Source: Streptomyces cyanogenus
GTDB taxonomy: Bacteria > Actinomycetota > Actinomycetes > Streptomycetales > Streptomycetaceae
DNA length: 64,000 nt
Assembly: GCF_017526105.1 (NCBI RefSeq)
Contig: NZ_CP071839.1
Span: 8,470,001 to 8,534,000, forward strand
Reading direction: 5' to 3'
Position numbers and translations under genes: made by a program
Part shown: positions 9,502 to 17,652 of the stretch, one piece after another
Numbering within the stretch: position 1 is the stretch's first letter
How the letters are laid out: every line of letters begins with the position of its first letter
Notes under the pieces: model-generated
What the model was told of the DNA's origin: nothing
Databases searched by the model: none
The model's input: only the letters and a program-made list of their open reading frames with translations

Positions 9502-11066
9502 CCACCCACGCCCCCACCCTCGGTTCGGCGGCACTGGCCTATCTCGCCTCCGGCCATCAGCCGCCGGACGCGCTGCCCGCCGCCGACCCCCTCACCCTCC
9601 CGCCGGTCCACAAGCGCTATCCGTCGGCGGCCCGCCAGCCGCTGCCGGCCTGTGCCGGCCCACGGGACGACGATCCGGCCCGGCGCCTGTCGTGGCTGCT
9701 GCGTCAGACCAACGGCCTGACGAGGATGCGCTGGATGAGCGGCATCATGCCGCTCGGTCTCGGAACCTCCGCCGTGCGCCGCGACCGCGGGGTGCTGCTG
9801 TCCCCCGGCCGCACGGGGGCGTCCTCCGGGTCCCGCTATCCCGTGGAGGTGTATGCCGCCACCCCGGGGGGTGCCGGGCTGCCGGCCGGGCTTTCCCACT
9901 ACGACCCCGTGCACCACGCGCTGGAATGGCTGCGTGAGGGCGACGGACGCGACCTGCTGACGTCGTCGCTCGCCGAACCGCCCGACGAGCTACCGGAGTT
10001 CGTCCTGCTGCTCAGCAGCGTGCTGTGGCGCAACGCGGCCAAGTACGGCGTGTTCGGCTACCGCCTGCAGAGCCTCGACGTCGGCGTGGTGACCGCGCAG
10101 GCGGCGGCCGCTGCTGCGGCGACCGGACTGTCGGCGACCGTCCATCTGCGCTACGACGACGCGACGCTGGACGAGATACTCGGTCTCACCCCCTTCGCCG
10201 AGAGCGTGTTCGCGGTGCTCACCCTGCACCGGCCGGACGTGCCCGCGCCGCACCGGCCGGACGGCCCGCCGTCGGCCGCCGCGCCGACCGGGCGGTGGCG
10301 TGGCGAGGTACCCGCCGCCCGGCCCGGACCGGTGTCCGTCACCGGGGTGCCCGCCCTGGGGGAGGTGGCAGCCCTGCACGCCGCCATCCGCGCCGCCGCT
10401 CCGGGCCTGTCCCGGCCCGTCCCGGCCTGGACACCGCCTCCGGGCGCCTCCCGGCACGTGCTGCCCGCGGCCGCGCTCGACGTGGTGGACGGCTTCGCCG
10501 GCCGGCGTACCGTCTACGGCTACCGTCCCGGCGAGGTCCAGCAGCGGACGCTCGGCGCTGTGCTCGCCGCTGCCGCGGAAGCGGTCACCGCCGACACCCC
10601 CGTCGGCCGGACGGTCCGGCTGGCCGGAGTCGTCCAGCGGGTTCCCGGGGTGGAGACCGGCGCGCACCTGTACGACCCGGCCGGTCACGCGCTGGTCGCC
10701 ACCCGGGGGTCGGACGCCGTGGCGGCCGTGATCGGCGCCAGCAAGAGTCCCATGCTGGCCGACGAGTGCCGCACCGCCACCGCGGTCCTCGCGCCCTGCG
10801 GCGACCTGCGGACCGGCGTCGAGACCTTCGGCGACCGCTGGTACCGCGCCCAGAACATCGCGGCGGGCGCGCTGGCCCAGCGCGTCGCGCTGGCCGCGGC
10901 CGCCGCCGGTCTGGAGAGCCATGTCCACTGCGACTTCGACCCGGAGGGCGTGCGGTCCGCTCTCGGCCTCGCCGAGGGGCCGCTCCAGCCGCTGGTGCTG
11001 GTCACCGTGGGACCGCGGTCACCGGACCGGACGGATCCGCAACTGCCGCTGGGAGCCGGCGTATGA
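9498..11066 (+). CDS. SagB-type FMN-dependent dehydrogenase, second copy
   Basis: A second, divergent B protein of 522 residues. Its N-terminal half has the better-preserved flavin/substrate motif, GASSGSRYPVEVYAATPG, equivalent to the SGGARHPIEAYV segment of SagB enzymes, and then 'GLSHYDPVHHALEWL'. The C-terminal half repeats the pattern ('GAHLYDPAGHALVATRG'). It is translationally coupled to the first copy through ATGA. The two copies may oxidise different azolines, may form a heterodimer, or one may support the other structurally. This copy is the better candidate for the active oxidase. The following gene starts after a 43-base gap. Confidence 0.85.
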   Translation: MTTHAPTLGSAALAYLASGHQPPDALPAADPLTLPPVHKRYPSAARQPLPACAGPRDDDPARRLSWLLRQTNGLTRMRWMSGIMPLGLGTSAVRRDRGVLLSPGRTGASSGSRYPVEVYAATPGGAGLPAGLSHYDPVHHALEWLREGDGRDLLTSSLAEPPDELPEFVLLLSSVLWRNAAKYGVFGYRLQSLDVGVVTAQAAAAAAATGLSATVHLRYDDATLDEILGLTPFAESVFAVLTLHRPDVPAPHRPDGPPSAAAPTGRWRGEVPAARPGPVSVTGVPALGEVAALHAAIRAAAPGLSRPVPAWTPPPGASRHVLPAAALDVVDGFAGRRTVYGYRPGEVQQRTLGAVLAAAAEAVTADTPVGRTVRLAGVVQRVPGVETGAHLYDPAGHALVATRGSDAVAAVIGASKSPMLADECRTATAVLAPCGDLRTGVETFGDRWYRAQNIAAGALAQRVALAAAAAGLESHVHCDFDPEGVRSALGLAEGPLQPLVLVTVGPRSPDRTDPQLPLGAGV

Positions 11067-11109
11067 CCGTCCCGAGGAAGGCCCGACGGGCAGAAGGGTG
11101 CACCGACTG

Positions 11110-12282
11110 ATGGAGACCTACGACGTGGTGGTCGTCGGCGCACGCAGCGCCGGCGCCGCGACCGCGATGTTGTTCGCGCGCGCCGGTTACCGGGTTCTGC
11201 TGCTCGACCGCGCGACCTTTCCCAGCGACACGCTCTCCACCCAGCACATCCACCGGCCGGGACTGCGTCTGCTGAGGCGGTGGGGACTGCTGGAGCGGCT
11301 GACGGCGACCGGCTGCCCGCCGGTGCGCCGGATCTCCTACACGCTCCAGGACGTGCGGCTCTCCGGTCCGGTACCCGCGGAGGAGGGGATCGACGCGGCG
11401 TACGCGCCGCGCCGGTACGTACTGGACAGCCTGCTGATCGACGCGGCGGTCGAAGCCGGGGCCGCCTTCCGCCAGGGTTGCGCCGTCACCGGCGTACTGA
11501 CCGAGGACGGGCGGGTGACCGGAGTGCGCTGCCGGACCGGCCGGGCCGGACCGGCCGAGGTGCGGGCCCGGCTGGTGGTGGGCGCGGACGGGATGCGCTC
11601 GACGCTGGCAGGCTTGTGCGGGGCCCCGGTGGAGCGGGAGGACGCTCCGCGCACCTGTGTGTACTACGGCTACTGGGAAGGGCTGCCCGCGCAGTTCGAG
11701 GTGTACGAGCGGACGGGACGGCTGATCGGCGTGGTCGGCACACACGACGAACTCACGCTCGTGGCCGCCTACTTCCCCCAGGAGGAGTTCGCGCACGTAC
11801 GACGCGACGCTGGCCGCGCGTATCTGGACGCCATCCGGACCACCGCCCCCGAGCTGGCCGAGCGTGCCCTGTCGGCGCGCCGCGTCGAGCGGTTGCGGGG
11901 CACCGGCAGTCAGCTCAACCACGTCCGCACGGTGACGGGACCGGGCTGGGTGCTCGTGGGAGACGCCGGATGCCACAAGGACTCCATCACCGGCACCGGG
12001 ATCAGCGACGCCTTCGAACAGGCCGCGCTGCTGGCCGAGTCGGTCGGCGACGGTCTGCACGACGACCGGGAGCTGGGCGTGGCGCTGGACCGCTATGCCA
12101 CGGAGCACCGCCTGCTGATGGACCCGCGGTACCGGACGGCGCTCGACATGGCGCGGCTCGAAGTGCCCGAGGAGCGCCTGGAGTTCACCCGGTGGATCGC
12201 GCGTGATCCGGCGTCGGCCGGCGCGTTCCTGTCGGTGGCGGTGAGCCATGCCGACGCCCGGATGCTGCCGGCCGTGGGATGA
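11110..12282 (+). CDS. FAD-dependent oxidoreductase/monooxygenase
   Basis: A 390-residue flavoprotein of the p-hydroxybenzoate hydroxylase/geranylgeranyl-reductase superfamily. The N-terminus 'YDVVVVGARSAGAATAMLF' is the dinucleotide-binding fold, with a GARSAG variant of GxGxxG. The middle 'GADGMRSTLAGLCG' and the later 'VGDAGCHKDSITGTGISDAF' are the second and third FAD-contact motifs. Relatives act as aromatic hydroxylases, halogenase-like enzymes or double-bond reductases; there is no clear halogenase lysine motif, so hydroxylation or reduction of the cluster product is the likely role. It is the last gene of the left operon and converges on the regulator gene, with a terminator hairpin between them. 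Confidence 0.85.
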   Translation: METYDVVVVGARSAGAATAMLFARAGYRVLLLDRATFPSDTLSTQHIHRPGLRLLRRWGLLERLTATGCPPVRRISYTLQDVRLSGPVPAEEGIDAAYAPRRYVLDSLLIDAAVEAGAAFRQGCAVTGVLTEDGRVTGVRCRTGRAGPAEVRARLVVGADGMRSTLAGLCGAPVEREDAPRTCVYYGYWEGLPAQFEVYERTGRLIGVVGTHDELTLVAAYFPQEEFAHVRRDAGRAYLDAIRTTAPELAERALSARRVERLRGTGSQLNHVRTVTGPGWVLVGDAGCHKDSITGTGISDAFEQAALLAESVGDGLHDDRELGVALDRYATEHRLLMDPRYRTALDMARLEVPEERLEFTRWIARDPASAGAFLSVAVSHADARMLPAVG

Positions 12283-12310
12283 GCGAGGGGGGCCCGGCGG
12301 GGCGAACCGG

Positions 12311-12332
12311 TGCCGGAACCACCCTTCCGGCT
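12311..12332. terminator. Bidirectional hairpin terminator between convergent genes
   Basis: A perfect 7-bp stem (GCCGGAA / TTCCGGC) with a 6-base loop CCACCC sits in the 57-base gap between the flavoprotein gene and the convergent LuxR gene. No T-tract follows, which is common in high-GC actinomycetes. Position and symmetry suggest it terminates transcription from both sides. Confidence 0.6.
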
Positions 12333-12339
12333 CACGCGT

Positions 12340-13032
12340 TCACGCCGCGCAGGGCCTGACCAGCCCCGTCTCATACGCGAGGATCACCGCCTGGGTGCGG
12401 TCGCGTAGACCGAGCTTCTGGCACAGGTGGTAGAGGTGGGATTTGATCGTCGCCTCGCTGAGCGACAGGATCTTGGCGATCACCAGGTTGGAGTGGCCGT
12501 TCGCGACGAGCGCCAGCACGTCACGCTCTCTCTTGGTGAGCAGCGAGAGCTGGGCGGAGTCGGCGGAGGCGGCCTCGGGCGAACGGCTGACCAGCCTGCT
12601 GACCAGCTGCACGGCGCCCGGCGATTTCAGCACCATCGCGCCCTCGGCGACGTCGCGGATGGCGGCCGGAAGCGTCTGGGGGTCGCAGTTGCCGGGCAGC
12701 AGCCCGCGCACCCCGCCCTTCAGGGCCGACAGCAGCTCCGCCTGCTCCGTTCGGGAGCTGAGCATGAGGACGCCGGGCGCGGTGTCCGCGGAGATCCGGC
12801 GCAGGCTCCTCGCCATGGCGATGCCGGCCGCGGCGTCGGCGTCGTGGTTGATGAGGACGACATGGGGCCGCAGATCCCGTACCCCTGTGAGCATCTCCCG
12901 GCCGTCGACGGCCTCGCCGACCACCGTGATGTCCGGTTCGCCATCCAGGACGCTGACCATTCCCGCTCGCATCAGATGTCGTGGGTCGCAGATGAGTACC
13001 CGTATACAGTCGGCCCCGGTTTTGTTCGTCAT
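12340..13032 (-). CDS. LuxR-family response regulator with degenerate receiver
   Basis: A likely pathway-specific regulator of 230 residues: receiver-like domain (about 8-130) and C-terminal LuxR helix-turn-helix (about 165-225, 'LTKRERDVLALVANGHSNL'). The usual phosphorylated Asp is replaced by Asn (VVLIN, Asn62) and the conserved Lys lies at a Gly (LLPGN, Gly114), so normal His-Asp phosphorelay control is unlikely. The start is set at the ATG for MTNKTGADC, with GGGGG upstream; a longer frame to the right lacks receiver sequence. It is transcribed divergently from the P450 gene across a 277-base gap containing a 14-base dyad, and converges on the oxidoreductase gene. No histidine kinase gene is nearby. 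Confidence 0.88.
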   Translation of the reverse strand: MTNKTGADCIRVLICDPRHLMRAGMVSVLDGEPDITVVGEAVDGREMLTGVRDLRPHVVLINHDADAAAGIAMARSLRRISADTAPGVLMLSSRTEQAELLSALKGGVRGLLPGNCDPQTLPAAIRDVAEGAMVLKSPGAVQLVSRLVSRSPEAASADSAQLSLLTKRERDVLALVANGHSNLVIAKILSLSEATIKSHLYHLCQKLGLRDRTQAVILAYETGLVRPCAA

Positions 13033-13093
13033 GCTGTGAAACCCCCATGCGTGCATGATGTGCGAATCGGGCATATGGAAGCGGTCGTCACGT

Positions 13094-13107
13094 ATGGTCT
13101 GGACCAT
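13094..13107. promoter_or_regulatory. Dyad in the divergent regulator/P450 promoter region
   Basis: ATGGTC-TG-GACCAT is a perfect 6+6 inverted repeat with a 2-base centre, lying between the divergently transcribed LuxR regulator (start 13032) and P450 (start 13310). Its size and location suit an operator for the LuxR-type dimer, which would let it control itself and the right-hand operon. This is inference from symmetry and position only. Confidence 0.4.
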
Positions 13108-13309
13108 TCGCCCTCCAGGCAGACTACTGACAACGCCCCGCAAAGATCCAGGGAGATCCGAGCCTGGCCGCCAACTCCCCTGTGACGAGCGGTGGAGAGC
13201 CGCCCGGAGGCTCAGACCCCAGTCTGAGGAGCAAATCCGGTCCACGGACGGACGACACCACCCGGCCACGGTGCGAAGGTGATCCGGTCGGTCGGCTCAG
13301 GGGGAAAAG

Positions 13310-14551
13310 ATGCACACTCAGCCGGATCTGGATCCATTGCTCGGCTTCAGCCCGTACCGGCTGCTCACCGAACCGGACGCGGTCCACCAGCGGATGCGCC
13401 GGGAGGCGCCGGTTCGCCTCGTTCGGGAGGAGAGCGGTTTCACGTACTGGCTGATCTCCCGGTACGCCGAGGCGCGCCAAGCACTGCGTGAGCCCTCGCT
13501 CTCCAACGATCCGCGGCGCCTCGGCCACGCGGTGGACATGGACAACGCGTACTCACCGATGGCGAACAACGACCCGCCGCACCACACACGGCTGCGCAAG
13601 CTCGTCTCCCACGGCTTCACCCGGCGCCGGATCGAGGCCCTGACCCCACGGGCCGCGGCGGTCACCGACGATCTCCTCGACGCGATCGCGCCCACCGGAC
13701 GCGCGGACCTGATCGCCGACCTCGCCTTCCCGCTGCCGGTGCTGGTCATCTGCGAACTGCTCGGGGTGCCCACCCAGGACCGGGAGGCCTTTCGCACCTG
13801 GGCGGCGCGCACCCTCTCCACCACCGCGGGCCCGCGCACCCGCGAGGAGCGCTCACGCCGGCTACGCGCGTACTTCACCCGGCTCGTCGCGGCCAAGCGG
13901 GCCGTCGTACGGCCCGGTCTGGCCCCGGACGAGCAGCCCGATCTGCTCAGCGCCCTCGTCGTGGCGCAGGAGCGGCAGAGCGTCCTCACCGACGACGAAC
14001 TCATCGGACTCGCCGTGCTGTTGCTGGTCGCCGGACACGAGACGACGACCAACCTCATCGGGAACGGCCTGCTGACCCTGCTGCTCCACCCGGACCAGTT
14101 GCGACTCCTGCGCGACGACCCGTCCCTGCTGCCGTCCGCCGTGGAGGAACTGCTGCGGTACGAGGGATCCGCGGGCCAGTCCTCGCTGCGCGTCGCGGTG
14201 GACGACGTGCGCATCGGTGAGACCCTGATCCCACGAGGTTCCGTCGTCAACATCGGCCTGTCGCTGGCCAACCGGGACCCCAAGGCGTTCCAGGACTCCG
14301 ACACCCTGGACATCCGGCGCGAACCCCATCCGCACCTGGCGTTCGGGCACGGCATCCACTACTGCCTCGGGGCGCCGCTCGCCCGCATGCTCGCGGCGAC
14401 GGCGCTCGGAGCGCTGCTCGGCAGACTCTCCGGCCTCGCGCTCGCGGCACGACCCGACGAGCTGCGCTGGCGCCGGATCAGCATTCTGTGCGGGCTGACC
14501 GCACTCCCTGTCTCCTTCGATCCCGTTCGTCCCGAAACGAGTGGCACGTGA
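13310..14551 (+). CDS. Cytochrome P450
   Basis: A soluble bacterial P450 of 413 residues, expected to hydroxylate or oxidatively couple the cluster product. The oxygen-activation helix AGHETT is at 241-246, the ExxR motif at 280-283 (EELLR), and the haem-binding loop FGHGIHYCLG has the ligand Cys352, so it should be a working enzyme. The start ATG is preceded by GGGGGAAAAG. It is the first gene of the right operon, opposite the LuxR regulator, and its stop codon overlaps the next start (GTGA). Electron-transfer partners (ferredoxin, reductase) are not encoded in the window. Confidence 0.95.
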   Translation: MHTQPDLDPLLGFSPYRLLTEPDAVHQRMRREAPVRLVREESGFTYWLISRYAEARQALREPSLSNDPRRLGHAVDMDNAYSPMANNDPPHHTRLRKLVSHGFTRRRIEALTPRAAAVTDDLLDAIAPTGRADLIADLAFPLPVLVICELLGVPTQDREAFRTWAARTLSTTAGPRTREERSRRLRAYFTRLVAAKRAVVRPGLAPDEQPDLLSALVVAQERQSVLTDDELIGLAVLLLVAGHETTTNLIGNGLLTLLLHPDQLRLLRDDPSLLPSAVEELLRYEGSAGQSSLRVAVDDVRIGETLIPRGSVVNIGLSLANRDPKAFQDSDTLDIRREPHPHLAFGHGIHYCLGAPLARMLAATALGALLGRLSGLALAARPDELRWRRISILCGLTALPVSFDPVRPETSGT

Positions 14552-15594
14552 CCATGATCGACCCGATGGCGGCAGCCAACCTCTACCGCCTCGCCTTCGG
14601 TTTCGTCCCCGCACAGATGATCCATGCCGCCGTCCGGCTGCGGCTCCCCGACCTGATGACGGGCCGGACCACGACCGCCGAGGAGCTGGCGGCGCGGACC
14701 GAAACCCACGCCCCCACGCTCCGCCGCCTGCTGCGCGGACTGGCCTCGATCGGGGTGCTGGAAGCGCACGACGGTGAAGGCTTCCGGCTGGCTCCGGCGG
14801 GAGAACTGCTCCGTTCGGACGTCGCGGGTTCCGTCCGCCCGATGCTGATGCCCTACTTCCACGAGGCCCTGTGGGCCTCCTGGGGGCGGCTGACGGACTG
14901 CGTGCGCACCGGGCGGCCGTCCGTGGAGACGGTCACCGCAGGTTCCGTGTTCGACCTCTTCGCGGCCGACCCGGAGCTGGGCGCGGAGTTCCACGCCGCG
15001 ATGGCGGTCAGCAGCGGCGCGGAGGCCCAGGCGCTCGCGCAGTCGTACGACTTCGCGGACGTCGGGACCGTCGTGGACCTCGGTGGCGGAAACGGCACCC
15101 TCCTCGCCGGGATCCTCGGGTGCCATCCCCACCTGCGCGGCATCCTGGTCGACACCCCCGTGGGCGTGGCCGGAGCCCCGGACACCCTCACCGCAGCCGG
15201 AGTCGCGGACCGCTGCGACATCGCGGCCCAGGACTTCTTCGCTTCCGTGCCCGACGGCGGCGACCGCTATGTGATCAAGAGTGTCCTGCACGACTGGGAC
15301 GACGAGCGGTGCGTGAAGCTGCTCGGAAACTGCCGCCGGGTCATGTCGGATTCGGCCAGGGTGCTGATCGTCGAAGTCGTCGCACCCCCCGTCGTGGACA
15401 CCACGACAGACCCCTTCCTCACCGTCAGTGACCTGAACCTGATGGTGCTGACCCACGGCCGGGAGCGCACCGAGACGGAGTTCATCGGACTCCTCCGGGC
15501 CGCCGGTCTGGAGCTGACAGGCATCGGCGCTCCGCTCGGCTTCAGCGGCTACCGGGTCATCGAGGCCCGCACCGCCGCCGGCACGGCCGAGTGA
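14548..15594 (+). CDS. SAM-dependent O-methyltransferase
   Basis: A 348-residue class I methyltransferase of the acetylserotonin/caffeate O-methyltransferase type found in many aromatic antibiotic pathways. The N-terminal winged-helix dimerisation domain ('LTRTETHAPTLRRLLRGLAS'-like) is followed by the SAM motif VVDLGGGNGTLLAGIL and by 'YVIKSVLHDWDDERC', the motif carrying the catalytic His-Asp pair. GTG at 14548 overlaps the P450 stop; the ATG two codons on is the alternative start. The likely substrate is a hydroxyl group, perhaps one introduced by the neighbouring oxygenases. This is inferred from context. Confidence 0.92.
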   Translation: MTMIDPMAAANLYRLAFGFVPAQMIHAAVRLRLPDLMTGRTTTAEELAARTETHAPTLRRLLRGLASIGVLEAHDGEGFRLAPAGELLRSDVAGSVRPMLMPYFHEALWASWGRLTDCVRTGRPSVETVTAGSVFDLFAADPELGAEFHAAMAVSSGAEAQALAQSYDFADVGTVVDLGGGNGTLLAGILGCHPHLRGILVDTPVGVAGAPDTLTAAGVADRCDIAAQDFFASVPDGGDRYVIKSVLHDWDDERCVKLLGNCRRVMSDSARVLIVEVVAPPVVDTTTDPFLTVSDLNLMVLTHGRERTETEFIGLLRAAGLELTGIGAPLGFSGYRVIEARTAAGTAE

Positions 15595-15623
15595 CCCGCC
15601 ACGTACACGGAGGAACGCAAGAC

Positions 15624-16601
15624 GTGGGAACCATCGAGGAATCCACCGGTCACGTCGGTCCCGGGACGCTGAGACGGCTCGCGGCGGCCTGGCCCAGACG
15701 GGCCACGGTCCGCACCGACATGGAGAAGGTCACCGGACCGGAGGAGTACGACACCGAACTGCTCGACTACCCGGTCGCGCTGATGCCCTTCGGGGAGCAC
15801 CCCGACTTCCAGGGGGCGCCGGAGGACAAGCGGCGCGCGGTGAACACCCTCGGCTGGATCGCCTACAACGAACGGGTCGTGGCCGCCGAGGAGTTCGTCG
15901 TCAACCCCACCTTCGAGAAGCTCGGCCACGCCGTCTACCCCGGTGTGGACCGCTTCGAGGTCAAGGAGATCGTGCGGCAGTCCCACATCGACGAGGTGTG
16001 GCACACCTACATGCACATGCTGGGCATGCAGCGCACCCGGGAGGCCAGAGGGATCACCGCCGAACCCGACTGCGGCCACCCGGTGACCAACCGCCTGCTG
16101 TACGAGGCGCAGGACGCGGCCGGTGAGCGCTGGGAAGCGGACCTCCTGTACCTGCTGTGGACCACGGTCGGCGAAGTCAGCGTCAACGCCTTCCTGGATC
16201 TGATGGCCCGTGACACCACGGTGCAACCGCTGCACGCGACCATCGCCCGGCTGCACGCCCGCGACGAGGCGGCCCACGGACCGGTCATGGTCGAGGTGAT
16301 GAAGGACGTCTTCGTCAACCTGAGCAGGCCGCAACAGGACTTCTTCGTGGCGTCCCTGCCCGCCGGCATCACGGCCTTCTGCGCCGAGGACTACGACTGG
16401 TGGCTGAAGGTCCTGGAGTTCGTCGGCGTCCCGAAGGCCCGGGACATCATCGGGGACTCCCGCGGTGGAGCACACGCGGAGCTGCTCGTCACCGACTTCT
16501 CCGGAATCCTGCGCATGCTGCGGGAAGTCGGCGTCGAGGACCGGGTGGACTTCGACTTCGAGGGGGCCGCGGCAACCGGCGCCACGGGGAGGACCGCGTG
16601 A
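15624..16601 (+). CDS. AurF-type diiron N-oxygenase
   Basis: A 325-residue protein of the AurF/CmlI family, non-haem diiron enzymes that oxidise arylamines to nitro compounds or amines to hydroxylamines. All seven metal ligands known from AurF are present with identical spacing: Glu89, Glu124, His127, Glu184, His211, Glu215 and His218, visible as AAEEF, IDEVWH, VGEVS and HARDEAAH. The GTG at 15624 is chosen because CGGAGGA lies nine bases upstream; longer frames begin inside the methyltransferase stop. Its stop overlaps the next start (GTGA). In this cluster it implies an amine-bearing intermediate, possibly an aminosugar or an aryl amine, oxidised to hydroxylamine, nitroso or nitro. Confidence 0.9.
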   Translation: MGTIEESTGHVGPGTLRRLAAAWPRRATVRTDMEKVTGPEEYDTELLDYPVALMPFGEHPDFQGAPEDKRRAVNTLGWIAYNERVVAAEEFVVNPTFEKLGHAVYPGVDRFEVKEIVRQSHIDEVWHTYMHMLGMQRTREARGITAEPDCGHPVTNRLLYEAQDAAGERWEADLLYLLWTTVGEVSVNAFLDLMARDTTVQPLHATIARLHARDEAAHGPVMVEVMKDVFVNLSRPQQDFFVASLPAGITAFCAEDYDWWLKVLEFVGVPKARDIIGDSRGGAHAELLVTDFSGILRMLREVGVEDRVDFDFEGAAATGATGRTA

Positions 16602-17128
16602 TCCTCACCGGACCCGAGATCACCGAGGCGGCGCACGACGGACGCATCGTCATCACACCGTTCAGCCCGGCCCAGGTGAACCCCAACAGCTACAACGTCT
16701 GCCTGGGGGACAGGCTGCTGACGTACACCGAGGACGTCATCGACCCGTACCACCCCAACGCCACCCGCGAGATCACGATCGGCGGCGACGGCTATGTCCT
16801 CCAGCCCGACCAGCTCTACCTCGGGCACACGGTGGAGCAGGTCGGCTCCGACCTCTACGTGCCGCTGCTCTTCGGGCGGTCCTCGGTCGGGCGCCTCGGG
16901 CTCTTCGTGGAGATCACGGCGCCCATCGGCGACATCGGCTTCCACGGCCAGTGGACGCTGATGCTGTCCCCGGTCCGACCGCTGCGGGTTTATCCCGGGA
17001 TGAAGATCGGCCAGATCATGTTCTTCGTGTCGATCGGTGAGGTCGATCTCTACCAGGGCAAGTACCAGGCCTCAGCGGGCCCGCAGGAGTCCCGCTACTG
17101 GAAGGACGTGGCGGTGCCCACCACATGA
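16598..17128 (+). CDS. dCTP deaminase-like protein with catalytic Glu replaced
   Basis: A dCTP deaminase/dUTPase-fold protein of 176 residues. It keeps the substrate-binding signature RSSVGRLGL at 94-102 (Arg94, Ser95, Ser96, Arg99), Asp112, and the 'YPGMKIGQ' strand. The catalytic Glu (Glu138 in E. coli Dcd, in a T/V-L-E-L/F motif) is Met122 here (WTLMLS). On its own it should therefore not deaminate dCTP in the known way. The C-terminus 'YQGKYQASAGPQESRYW' is the normal closing tail. GTG overlaps the AurF stop and its own stop overlaps the second copy (ATGA), so the two are made together. Possible roles are a mixed oligomer with the next gene product or nucleotide binding. Confidence 0.88.
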   Translation: MILTGPEITEAAHDGRIVITPFSPAQVNPNSYNVCLGDRLLTYTEDVIDPYHPNATREITIGGDGYVLQPDQLYLGHTVEQVGSDLYVPLLFGRSSVGRLGLFVEITAPIGDIGFHGQWTLMLSPVRPLRVYPGMKIGQIMFFVSIGEVDLYQGKYQASAGPQESRYWKDVAVPTT

Positions 17129-17652
17129 TCCTTACCCGTGAAGCCATCGCCACCGCCGTCGAGCGCGGTGACATCGTCATCGAGCCCTTCGACGCCGACC
17201 GGATCTCGCCGAACGCCTACGACTGGCACCTGGGGGACCGCATCCGGGTCTGCGAGGGCGACGAGCTGGACGCCGCGGCCGCCACCCACGTCACCGAGCA
17301 CGTCATCCCTCCCGAAGGCATGGTGCTGCGGCCGGGACAGCTGTACCTCGGCGTCACGCACGAGCGCACCCACTCCGAGCGTTACGCCCAGATGATCAAC
17401 GGTGACCGCAGCCTCGGCGCGCTGGGGATCTGGGTTCATGTGTCCGCTCCGCTCGGGCACGTGGGCCACGCCATCCGCTGGACCCTGGAGATCCGGGTGG
17501 CCCGTCCCGTCCGGGTCTACCCCCTCATGCCCTTCGGGAAGATCGTCTTCCTGGTCGCCGCGGGAGAGAGGTCCAGCTACCAGAATCTGGGCCGCAAGTA
17601 CACGCAAACCAGCGGCATCGACATATCACGCCTGTACGAGGAGCTGCGGTGA
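17125..17652 (+). CDS. dCTP deaminase-like protein with substrate motif altered
   Basis: The partner paralogue, 175 residues, aligning without gaps to the preceding protein over the core. Here the catalytic Glu122 is kept (WTLEIR), but the RSSxGRLGL motif reads DRSLGALGI, so Arg94, Ser95 and Arg99 have become Asp, Arg and Ala, and Asp112 has become His. The losses are the mirror image of those in the first copy. In characterised dCTP deaminases the active site is built from neighbouring subunits of a trimer, so a hetero-oligomer could rebuild a complete site. Alternatively both have taken on a new role in the pathway. The start ATG overlaps the previous stop, and the stop overlaps the next start (GTGA). 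Confidence 0.87.
   Translation: MILTREAIATAVERGDIVIEPFDADRISPNAYDWHLGDRIRVCEGDELDAAAATHVTEHVIPPEGMVLRPGQLYLGVTHERTHSERYAQMINGDRSLGALGIWVHVSAPLGHVGHAIRWTLEIRVARPVRVYPLMPFGKIVFLVAAGERSSYQNLGRKYTQTSGIDISRLYEELR

Noticed and set aside
13033..13309. Small peptide gene in the divergent promoter region
   Set aside because: Candidate frames lack a ribosome site and a Cys/Ser/Thr core; a promoter and operator role explains the region better.
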